Assembly: GCA_013138615.1 (NCBI GenBank)
Contig: WTCK01000190.1
Span: 1 to 5,324 of the forward strand
Reading direction: 5' to 3'
DNA from: Candidatus Thorarchaeota archaeon
GTDB taxonomy: Archaea; Asgardarchaeota; Thorarchaeia; Thorarchaeales; Thorarchaeaceae
Length of the DNA stretch: 5,324 nt
Both the position numbers and the translations under genes were made by a program. Shown here piece by piece: positions 1-5,321 of this stretch (position 1 is the stretch's first letter; each line of letters starts with the position of its first letter). The notes beneath the pieces were generated by a model, which had not been told where the DNA came from, searched no databases, and saw nothing but the letters and a program-made list of their open reading frames with translations.

Positions 1-258
1 GCTAGCAAGTGTTTGCTTTGCTAAGCGGCGGAATTCATGTCTGGCTCGGTCGAGATCAGTTGTGGCCAGATACTTTGTATCCCAACATGCGTTAAGGAAC
101 TTATCCGTGCCGCCAGTGGCTCTTTCAAAAAGGCCAGTTATTTTCTTGTACTTCTTCGGTGATGGCATTTGGAAAACCACACAGATTGCGCCGTTACTTC
201 TCATGCCGATGTATGGCGTATCTTTCATATCTTTCTTTCTACTCACCGGAACACGCAT
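1..258 (-). CDS. Hypothetical protein, partial (runs off the left edge)
   Basis: This is an open frame of 86 codons on the reverse strand, from an ATG at 258 to the first base of the window with no stop, so the C-terminus is missing. I do not recognise the family. The visible part is soluble and basic, begins MRVPVSRKKDMKDTPYIGMR, has a short hydrophobic stretch (GAICVVFQMP, residues 24-33) that looks like a beta strand, and continues with a charged, probably helical part containing FLNACWD and DLDRARHEFRRLAKQ (residues 55-82). The composition is that of a normal globular protein, unlike the hydrophobic reading of the opposite strand. The gene is divergent from amrS. The ATG at 258 leaves only 26 bases to the amrS start, so the in-frame ATGs at 228 (MKDTPYIG) or 204 may be the true start. 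No good ribosome binding site precedes any of them. Confidence 0.6.
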   Translation of the reverse strand, partial: MRVPVSRKKDMKDTPYIGMRSNGAICVVFQMPSPKKYKKITGLFERATGGTDKFLNACWDTKYLATTDLDRARHEFRRLAKQTLAS

Positions 259-284
259 AAGAATTAGTGCGGACTCTCCTTGTG

Positions 285-1331
285 ATGAAAGAGGCAGTCC
301 TCTATTCCAAACTCAAGAAAGGTGTGCGATGCGACCTCTGCGCAAGAAGATGCGTGATTCATGAAGGCGAGTCGGGCTTCTGTCGCGTCAGAAAGCTCAA
401 AGACGGAGTGCTCTATACCACTGTTTATGGTCTGATAGACGGCATGGCTGCAGATCCGATTGAGAAGAAGCCCCTCTTTCATTTCGCCCCTGGGTCAAGC
501 CCATTCTCGATTAGCACATCATCATGCAACTTCCGTTGTCAGTTCTGTTTGAATTATCATTCATCTCAAAGAGAAACTCCTGTTGGTCAGAGGATGGAAC
601 CAGCAGATATCGTGAAGCTTGCGCATCAGTATGACTGCTCAGGACTCAGCTACACCTACACGGAACCAACAATCTTCATGGAGCTTGCCCATGACACAGC
701 TCGCATAGCTCATGCGGAGGGGATGTACAATACGTTTGTCACAAACGGTTACATGACTCCCGAAGCAATAGACTACATCTCTCCGTATCTTGATGCAGCC
801 ACAGTCGACTTCAAGGGAAGTGGGAACAAGGCGTTCTATGAAAAGTACATGGGCGTCCCAAAGGTGGAACCAATCTTCAACGCGCTGACGAGGCTGAAAG
901 AGAAAGGGGTCTTCATCGAGATAACCAACCTCATTATTCCTCAAGTCGGTGACATGGAGGCGGATACAAAGATACTAGCGGAGTGGGTCGTAGATAATCT
1001 AGGTCCCCGCATACCCTTTCATCTAACGGCTTTTTCGCCAATGTACAAGATGACCCACTTGCCAAGGACTTCAGCATCGGCTTTAGAACGTCATATCCGG
1101 GTCGCTAAGGCGGCTTGTCTCACATTCGTCTACTCAGGCAATGTGGCCGGCCATGATTTCGAGAACACTTACTGTCCGAGTTGCGGAACCCTGGCAGTCG
1201 AGAGATGGTCTGTTTATTTGAAGAAGAACAATCTGAGCAAGAACGGTCGTTGTCCCAATTGTGATGAAGATCTGAACATCGCTGGCGTCAAGTGGATGGG
1301 GCATGGCGACCGCCATCGTGAAATCTTCTGA
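285..1331 (+). CDS. amrS: AmmeMemoRadiSam system radical SAM enzyme
   Basis: A 348-residue radical SAM enzyme of the AmrS family (related to pyruvate formate-lyase activases, COG1180). The family is named for its genomic link to AMMECR1-domain and MEMO proteins; its substrate is not known to me. Seen here: an N-terminal Cys cluster (C16, C19, C23, C33); the radical SAM triad CNFRCQFC (C81, C85, C88), which should hold the 4Fe-4S cluster that cleaves S-adenosylmethionine; YTYTEPT at 123-129; LTAFSPMYKMT at about 248-257; GNVAGHDFENTYC near 285-297; and a C-terminal zinc-ribbon-like pair, CPSC (297/300) and CPNC (323/326). The length is full for the family. I chose the ATG at 285 because members typically begin M-x-E-A-x-x-Y, matching MKEAVLYSKL; an in-frame GTG at 267 would add six residues. 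There is no Shine-Dalgarno, so the mRNA may be almost leaderless. The DUF2797 gene follows after 11 bases. AMMECR1 and MEMO genes are not in the window. Confidence 0.93.
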   Translation: MKEAVLYSKLKKGVRCDLCARRCVIHEGESGFCRVRKLKDGVLYTTVYGLIDGMAADPIEKKPLFHFAPGSSPFSISTSSCNFRCQFCLNYHSSQRETPVGQRMEPADIVKLAHQYDCSGLSYTYTEPTIFMELAHDTARIAHAEGMYNTFVTNGYMTPEAIDYISPYLDAATVDFKGSGNKAFYEKYMGVPKVEPIFNALTRLKEKGVFIEITNLIIPQVGDMEADTKILAEWVVDNLGPRIPFHLTAFSPMYKMTHLPRTSASALERHIRVAKAACLTFVYSGNVAGHDFENTYCPSCGTLAVERWSVYLKKNNLSKNGRCPNCDEDLNIAGVKWMGHGDRHREIF

Positions 1332-1342
1332 GAGATGGTCGA

Positions 1343-2233
1343 ATGCACATAGTTAACGTAACTTGGCGGCCCGCCGAGAATATTGCATTTGAGCATGGGG
1401 TGCTATCATGGACGGGGGCAGAAGAATCTAAGTTCACTCATCTATCCCCGGGAGATAAGCTGTCATGGACCATCGTTGGTCCGCGCATGTGTATTGGCAG
1501 CAGGAATAAGTCCGGACGTCTTGTGCTCTGCCCGGAGCACATTGTGAGTAATCCCGGACGGGCTAGGTGTAGCTCATGTGCAGCTATTGATTCCATGGAT
1601 CCATGCATCAGATGCACAGGTAGAATATGCAATGCATCTGAGGAACGTAGGACGAGGTGTGAGGAAACAGACTATGTAGTCTATCTAGCGGTCTTTAATG
1701 ACCAAACACTGAAGATTGGAGTTTCAACGACGAACCGAGTCAAGACGCGGTGGGTAGAACAAGGTGCAGATTTTGCTGCAGTTCTTGCAGAGATAAGGGG
1801 CGGTAGAGCTGCAAGGCGACTGGAGGACCTGATAGGTCGTAGAAGAGGTGCAACTAAGCAGGTTCGCACCCAAAGAAAGATTTCAAGTCTAATGACGCAA
1901 TTGGATTTAACCGAAGCGGAGGAATTGGCCAAGCGTTTCATATCCTCGCTCCAAGAAGTCCTGCCTGAACGTGAGGTACAATTGGAAGACTTGTCAATGT
2001 ACTACAATCTAGACTCACTCACTGCGCGACCTCTTCCATGGCGCAAGAGATCAGAGCCAATGGATGGCATGCAGCTACTGGGCGACGTTGTGGGAATGAA
2101 GGGGTCCCTACTTGTGACCCGCATCGGTTCAGCCTTTGCAGTTGCTAACCTTAGACAGCTCGTGGGTTACACGGTGGATTCAGATTCACCTGTGAGGATG
2201 GTAACTCAGTCAGGTCTGCTGGACTATATCTGA
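1343..2233 (+). CDS. DUF2797 family protein (Cys-rich, possible zinc binding)
   Basis: A 296-residue protein matching DUF2797, an uncharacterised archaeal and bacterial family. The N-terminal part is a short beta-rich region ending near C50. Next comes a Cys-rich section: C63 in LCPEH, CSSC (76/79), CIRC (88/91), C96 and C106, likely holding structural zinc. The family core follows: VVYLAVF (112-118), LKIGVSTTNRVKTRWVEQGA (123-142) and AARRLEDLIGRR (156-167). A C-terminal beta-rich region (about 250-296) includes MKGSLLVTRIG and VGYTVDSD, as is usual for the family. The order of the core elements recalls GIY-YIG nucleases of the T5orf172/MUG113 kind, but that is my inference; the known family annotation gives no function. 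The ATG lies 11 bases after the amrS stop, so the two are probably co-transcribed; only a weak GAGATGG precedes it. Confidence 0.85.
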   Translation: MHIVNVTWRPAENIAFEHGVLSWTGAEESKFTHLSPGDKLSWTIVGPRMCIGSRNKSGRLVLCPEHIVSNPGRARCSSCAAIDSMDPCIRCTGRICNASEERRTRCEETDYVVYLAVFNDQTLKIGVSTTNRVKTRWVEQGADFAAVLAEIRGGRAARRLEDLIGRRRGATKQVRTQRKISSLMTQLDLTEAEELAKRFISSLQEVLPEREVQLEDLSMYYNLDSLTARPLPWRKRSEPMDGMQLLGDVVGMKGSLLVTRIGSAFAVANLRQLVGYTVDSDSPVRMVTQSGLLDYI

Positions 2234-2239
2234 CCAACC

Positions 2240-2247
2240 TTTTATTG
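2240..2247 (+). promoter_or_regulatory. Possible archaeal TATA box for the first longin-like gene
   Basis: The AT-rich octamer TTTTATTG lies in the short gap after the DUF2797 stop. Archaeal TATA boxes are centred about 26-27 bases before the transcription start, which would place initiation near 2270, some ten bases before the ATG at 2280. No Shine-Dalgarno is visible before that ATG, which suits a nearly leaderless transcript. The evidence is position and composition only; simple read-through from amrS and DUF2797 is equally possible. Confidence 0.3.
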
Positions 2248-2279
2248 GGTATTCGTCAACGGAATCAACGTTGAACTAC

Positions 2280-3143
2280 ATGCCCCTAAACGAAGAGATT
2301 GTTCGCTACATCTCATTAGTCAGAAAAGATGGCGGTGAGGCAGTTCTAGGCATTCCGTTTAGAGAGATGAATGTCGACCCTGACCTAGTGGCCAGCTTTG
2401 TTTTGGCTATTGTGATTTTCGAGAATCAGCAGCTTCGAACATTCATCAAGGAAGGCTATGTGGTCTTGATAGAGGAGGGCAATCATGTTGTTGGGTTGCT
2501 CATTATCGACAAAGTGGAGGATGACGAACCCTATCGAGAAGCCCTAAAGGGAATCATAGCTGATTTCGAAACCCAATACGAACTGCAGCTTACACTATGG
2601 AGGGGAGATATTCGCCCGTTCAGGGAATTCGGGATTGACATCCTCGGCGTGTTCCCGTTTAGACGGTTTGATTGGCAGCTCGTTCCTAAACTGACTAAGA
2701 AGTCAGATGCGATGCCTGATTACCATGCCACAATTCCCTGGAGTGTCGGGGAAGCAAACAAGAAGATACAGGCCGTTATTGGCTTCATCAATGGGAAACG
2801 AACCATCAAAGAAATCGTGGAATCTTCGGGCTACTCAGAAGCCGAGTTAACAGCGATATTCTCCATGCTGGATAGGTACAACTGGATCACGCTTTCTCGC
2901 CGTGCAACTAAGGATACAGTTCTTGTAAAACTGACTAATACCCCGAAGCGTCTAATTGGCGTTTACGGAGACCAACTGGATGGGTTCGTGGAAATGTGCG
3001 ATGGAACAAGAACCCTTGAGCAAGTGTGTGAGCTAGTTCCATTCGATATTGAGGTTCTTATGACAATTGCTAAGAACCTGATTGATGCCGGTGTGCTGGG
3101 TTACCACGAACAGTCGATCGAAGGAGGTGAGCCCACTGAGTAA
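2280..3143 (+). CDS. Longin-like domain protein with two winged-helix-like modules (paralogue 1)
   Basis: A 287-residue protein I cannot assign to a named family. Residues 8-127 follow a longin-like order: two strands (VRYISLVRKDGGEAVLGIPF), a helix containing DPDLVASFVLAIVIF, three strands (to about VVGLLIIDKV) and two amphipathic helices. A linker leads to two C-terminal modules of similar layout: FINGKRTIKEIV through NWITLSRR (about 163-208), and MCDGTRTLEQVC through DAGVLGY (about 230-275). Each looks like a small winged helix of the '(N/D)GxRTxxEI' type, which can mediate protein contacts rather than DNA binding. No signal peptide or membrane span is seen, so it is probably cytosolic or peripheral. 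The downstream gene is a paralogue along its full length. The ATG at 2280 puts seven residues before VRYISL, exactly as in the paralogue (MPLNEEI versus MSLDVSK), and I prefer it to the TTG at 2271. The fold is inferred from pattern. Confidence 0.85.
   Translation: MPLNEEIVRYISLVRKDGGEAVLGIPFREMNVDPDLVASFVLAIVIFENQQLRTFIKEGYVVLIEEGNHVVGLLIIDKVEDDEPYREALKGIIADFETQYELQLTLWRGDIRPFREFGIDILGVFPFRRFDWQLVPKLTKKSDAMPDYHATIPWSVGEANKKIQAVIGFINGKRTIKEIVESSGYSEAELTAIFSMLDRYNWITLSRRATKDTVLVKLTNTPKRLIGVYGDQLDGFVEMCDGTRTLEQVCELVPFDIEVLMTIAKNLIDAGVLGYHEQSIEGGEPTE
3122..3130 (+). promoter_or_regulatory. Perfect Shine-Dalgarno site at the end of paralogue 1
   Basis: AGGAGGTGA is the best match to the archaeal 16S rRNA 3' end in the window. 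It lies inside the last codons of the first longin-like gene, five bases before a CTG at 3136 and 14 bases before a TTG at 3145; both open the same small reading frame. The next large gene starts more than 120 bases further on and has its own GGGAGGG, so this site appears to serve the small ORF. It could also be a coincidence of coding sequence (codons for GGE). Confidence 0.5.
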
Positions 3144-3252
3144 TTTGTGTAAAGCTCAGGGGCCAAGCAATTATTATGGCGCCCTTCCTACGAACTGTGT
3201 GAGATGTGGGTCATGCAGTGGGGGTCACTTAGTGATTAGGGAGGGTTGGTAG
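3136..3252 (+). CDS. Candidate small Cys-rich protein (38 aa)
   Basis: This small ORF fills the gap between the two longin-like genes. Read from the CTG at 3136, which sits five bases after a perfect Shine-Dalgarno, it gives 38 residues starting MSNLCKAQGP. Read from the TTG at 3145 it gives 35. Near the C-terminus is CVRCGSCSGGH (C21, C24, C27, H31), which could bind zinc. It also resembles the first three Cys of a ferredoxin 4Fe-4S motif with the last Cys replaced by His, but the protein is too short to be a ferredoxin. Its TAG ends one base before the TTG start of the next gene, the spacing expected for translational coupling. Against it: no ATG, a rare start codon, very short length, and no family I recognise. 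It could instead be a non-coding leader. Confidence 0.35.
   Translation: MSNLCKAQGPSNYYGALPTNCVRCGSCSGGHLVIREGW
3239..3245 (+). promoter_or_regulatory. Shine-Dalgarno fixing the TTG start of paralogue 2
   Basis: GGGAGGG lies eight bases before the TTG at 3254. No in-frame ATG lies nearby, and the site decides for TTG over the GTG at 3266. Confidence 0.6.
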
Positions 3253-3253
3253 C

Positions 3254-4081
3254 TTGTCACTTGACGTGTCCAAGGTGCGGTACATCTCACTGATTCGCCT
3301 AGAAGGGGGCGAATCAATACTCAGTCTGCCCTATGAGGAGATGTCCATTGACCCTGATTTGATTGCGGGCTTTGTCACTGCAGTGATAATCTTCGCCAAA
3401 ACCCCCATCAGGACGATTCGGAAAGCGGCTTATGATATCCTGATTGAGGTTGGAGAAACAGTCCTTGTCCTGCTTGTTGTTGACCCCGTGCCTAGTGAAG
3501 CGCCGTACCGTGAACGATTGAAAAGAATCCTTGAGGATGTGGAAGAGAAGCATGGTGCCAAGCTCAAGAAGTTTGAAGGTGATGTTCGACGATTCCGCGA
3601 GTTCTCACTTGAGATACTAATGGAATTTCCGTTCTCAAAGGTTGACATAGACCTCGTGCCCTCCCCGAATAAACCGGGCATCATAATGCCTTTTCGAGTC
3701 GCCACTATCGACAGCAAGTTGGAGCAGTTGGAGGCTTTCATAAACGGTAAACGAACTGTTGCAGAAATAATGGACCTGATTGACTTACCTGAGAACCAAG
3801 TCCTGGCATTGTTCTCGATGTTGCATAAGTACAAGTGGATTGATTTCAAGAGGCGACTTACCGACGATGACATCCTGGTGAACCAAGAATGTCCGGAAAT
3901 AACTCTGAATAGTATCAAAGCACAGTATGGGAAACCGGTGGATGACATGCTGAATCATTTTAACGGTTCAATGACAATAACCCAAGTGATTGAAGCACTG
4001 CCCTATGATCAGCAAGCTTTGTGGTTCTTGATTAACAAACTAGTTGAAGTGGGGTGCTTGGCCCAGAAAGCCTCCAGCTAG
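3254..4081 (+). CDS. Longin-like domain protein with two winged-helix-like modules (paralogue 2)
   Basis: A 275-residue paralogue of the preceding large gene, colinear over its whole length. By eye, 24 of 40 residues are identical in the first block (from VRYISL to the IF of VIIF). The longin-like part spans about 8-127 and includes GGESILSLPYEEM, DPDLIAGFVTAVIIF and LVLLVVDPV, then two charged helices (YRERLKRILEDVEEKH and DVRRFREFSLEILMEF). The first winged-helix-like module is about 157-201 (FINGKRTVAEIM to KWIDFKRR). The second is about 229-272 (FNGSMTITQVIEALP to VEVGCL) and is more diverged: the RT of the motif has become MT. No export signal or membrane span is visible. The TTG start is supported by GGGAGGG eight bases upstream and by N-terminal alignment with paralogue 1. 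The divergence suggests an old duplication and possibly a heterodimeric pair. The gene ends in CTAG, shared with the convergent gene. Confidence 0.85.
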   Translation: MSLDVSKVRYISLIRLEGGESILSLPYEEMSIDPDLIAGFVTAVIIFAKTPIRTIRKAAYDILIEVGETVLVLLVVDPVPSEAPYRERLKRILEDVEEKHGAKLKKFEGDVRRFREFSLEILMEFPFSKVDIDLVPSPNKPGIIMPFRVATIDSKLEQLEAFINGKRTVAEIMDLIDLPENQVLALFSMLHKYKWIDFKRRLTDDDILVNQECPEITLNSIKAQYGKPVDDMLNHFNGSMTITQVIEALPYDQQALWFLINKLVEVGCLAQKASS

Positions 4082-4902
4082 AGAATGCGATCTGCGCCTG
4101 GTATCCCTACCACATCACTTCTGCATTGTTTGCAGTGATGAAACTGTTCCATGAATCGAGAAGCCATGTTTCTCGCATCTTGAAGTTCATTCTGTGCTGG
4201 TGGTCGCTCTTCAACCAAGTTATCAAACGGTATTAGTGGGACAATGTTTTGAAGACGCGCACCAGCATCTTTCAGAGATCTTGCTAGATCTTCCATTTGT
4301 TCTCCATTCATTTCGGGAATGAGTATCGAGTTCACCTTGACAAACATGCTTGATTTGGTAGCAGCAGAGATGCCCCTGAGCTGTGCATCGATGACCTTCT
4401 GTCCCATCTCAGGTCCTGTCAGCCGCTTGCCATCAATCATCGCCCATTCATAGATTTGCGAAGCGGTTTCGGGGGACACAGTGCTCATTGTCACACTTAT
4501 TGTCATTGCACCGAGCTCGACTAATCGCTTTGTCTTTTCTTCCAGTAGCACTCCGTTAGTGCTCAGGCAGAACTCTATGTCTGCGCTCAACGCTCTGACA
4601 CCTTGCAGAGTTTCGAATGTTTGTGGGCACGCAAGTGGCTCACCTGGACCTGAGATTGCAACAATGCGCAGATTCGGGTCTTTCTCAATCTCATCAAAAG
4701 TTACCTTGATTGCTTGAGCCGGAGTCATCACCCTTCTTGACCGGCCAGGCACTGGCATGTGGCCAGAGGCATCTAATCGATGGTCGCAGTATGCGCATTT
4801 CACGTTGCAGGAGTGTGCTACTGGCAAGTGTATCCTAGCCCACAGTCCATCACGATTACACGACCAACATGGATGATGCGTAAAAGGATAAACCAATCCC
4901 AT
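4078..4902 (-). CDS. NifB-like radical SAM protein
   Basis: A 274-residue radical SAM enzyme colinear with the catalytic core of NifB, which makes the carbide-containing precursor of the nitrogenase cofactor. Seen: HPCWSC (HPC at 10-12, extra C15), WARIHLPVAHSC leading into the triad CNVKCAYC (C32, C36, C39), SGPGEPLA (84-91, NifB's GPGDPLA), CLSTNG, TVSPETASQIYEW, KVNSILIPEMN, NIVPLIPF, and a C-terminal HCKQCRSDVVG (C257, C260) like NifB's HCxQCRADAVG. It lacks the NifX-like C-terminal domain found in many bacterial NifBs, as archaeal forms do. After the triad, where NifB usually has YDCxNESRPGV, this protein has LDASGHMPVPG, so that Cys is absent. With no nif neighbour, the substrate is uncertain. 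The start could be the ATG at 4902 (GAGTGA about eight bases before) or the GTG at 4914, which abuts the roadblock stop. The two genes are very probably co-transcribed. Confidence 0.85.
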   Translation of the reverse strand: MGLVYPFTHHPCWSCNRDGLWARIHLPVAHSCNVKCAYCDHRLDASGHMPVPGRSRRVMTPAQAIKVTFDEIEKDPNLRIVAISGPGEPLACPQTFETLQGVRALSADIEFCLSTNGVLLEEKTKRLVELGAMTISVTMSTVSPETASQIYEWAMIDGKRLTGPEMGQKVIDAQLRGISAATKSSMFVKVNSILIPEMNGEQMEDLARSLKDAGARLQNIVPLIPFDNLVEERPPAQNELQDARNMASRFMEQFHHCKQCRSDVVGIPGADRIL

Positions 4903-4914
4903 AGTGAAAGTCAC

Positions 4915-5307
4915 TCACACTAGCCTACGCAGAACTCCTGACATCTTTTTGGCGTACACTTTTGCATCATTAAAAACAAGCCCGAGCTTGACGTTCTCTG
5001 GCGATGTTACCGCTAGCAAGTATGTTTCAGGAATCGAGATAACCACTATTGTACCTAGTGTGCCTTGAATGATAATCGCTTTCAGGTCCCCTTGGCGAAG
5101 TTCCCTAACAGCCAGCTGCCCAACAGATTGAATGCTCGCTACCATTGCTGCAATGGATGCTTCTTCAACGCTAGCGTGGAAGTAGCTAACAAGTGGCAAG
5201 CCCTCCACAGAGAATACCGCAGCTCCCAGAATCGGGGATCTGTTACTGAGATCACGCAGCATCATCCTGAGTTGTTCGGTCACATCTTCGCTTGGCGCAT
5301 TTAGCAA
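4915..5307 (-). CDS. Roadblock/LC7 domain protein
   Basis: A single-domain Roadblock/LC7 (MglB-like) protein of 130 residues, the usual length. The fold can be read in order: N-terminal helix (VTEQLRMMLRDL, 9-20); strand pair with the signature GAAVFSVEGLPLVSY (28-42); long central helix (VEEASIAAMVASIQSVGQLAV, 47-67); strands LKAIIIQG, GTIVVISI and YLLAVTS (75-102); and the last helix (AKVYAKKMSGVLRRL, 115-129). Family members form dimers that bind or regulate small Ras-like GTPases, for example MglB acting on MglA. They are abundant in Asgard archaea; the partner here is unknown and no GTPase is in the window. The TTG start is supported by GAGAGGG (5321-5315) seven bases before it, with an in-frame stop at 5322. 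The NifB-like gene follows at once, so the pair forms one leftward unit. Confidence 0.92.
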   Translation of the reverse strand: MLNAPSEDVTEQLRMMLRDLSNRSPILGAAVFSVEGLPLVSYFHASVEEASIAAMVASIQSVGQLAVRELRQGDLKAIIIQGTLGTIVVISIPETYLLAVTSPENVKLGLVFNDAKVYAKKMSGVLRRLV

Positions 5308-5314
5308 TGCATTA

Positions 5315-5321
5315 CCCTCTC
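5315..5321 (-). promoter_or_regulatory. Shine-Dalgarno of the roadblock gene
   Basis: On the reverse strand GAGAGGG stands seven bases before the TTG at 5307. With the in-frame TGA just upstream (5322-5320), it fixes TTG as the start. The nearer ATG at 5312 is out of frame and opens only three codons. Confidence 0.55.

Noticed and set aside
1..10. GCTAGCAAGT repeated at about 5013-5022
   Set aside because: A single ten-base match across 5 kb, with one copy inside the roadblock gene and no extended similarity around it; a chance match.
62..364. 100-codon rightward ORF with a hydrophobic middle
   Set aside because: It is antisense to the left-edge gene and overlaps the start of amrS out of frame. 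Its hydrophobic middle section is what the reverse of a Lys/Asp/Glu-rich coding strand gives.
2688..2938. AAACTGACTAA occurring twice within the first longin-like gene
   Set aside because: Both copies are ordinary coding sequence (K-L-T codons) with no shared flanks, so not a repeat element.
3169..3178. AATTATTATG as a TATA box for the second longin-like gene
   Set aside because: It would start transcription about 50 bases before the TTG, and it lies inside the candidate small ORF. Composition alone is too weak to call it.
3145..3252. Small ORF as a ferredoxin-type 4Fe-4S protein
   Set aside because: CVRCGSC looks like half of the motif, but the final Cys-Pro is missing and there is no second half, so I report only possible metal binding.
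3430..3948. 172-codon leftward ORF opposite the second longin-like gene
   Set aside because: It lies wholly inside a gene with a conserved paralogue; its Ser/Arg-rich, patternless protein is typical of an antisense shadow.
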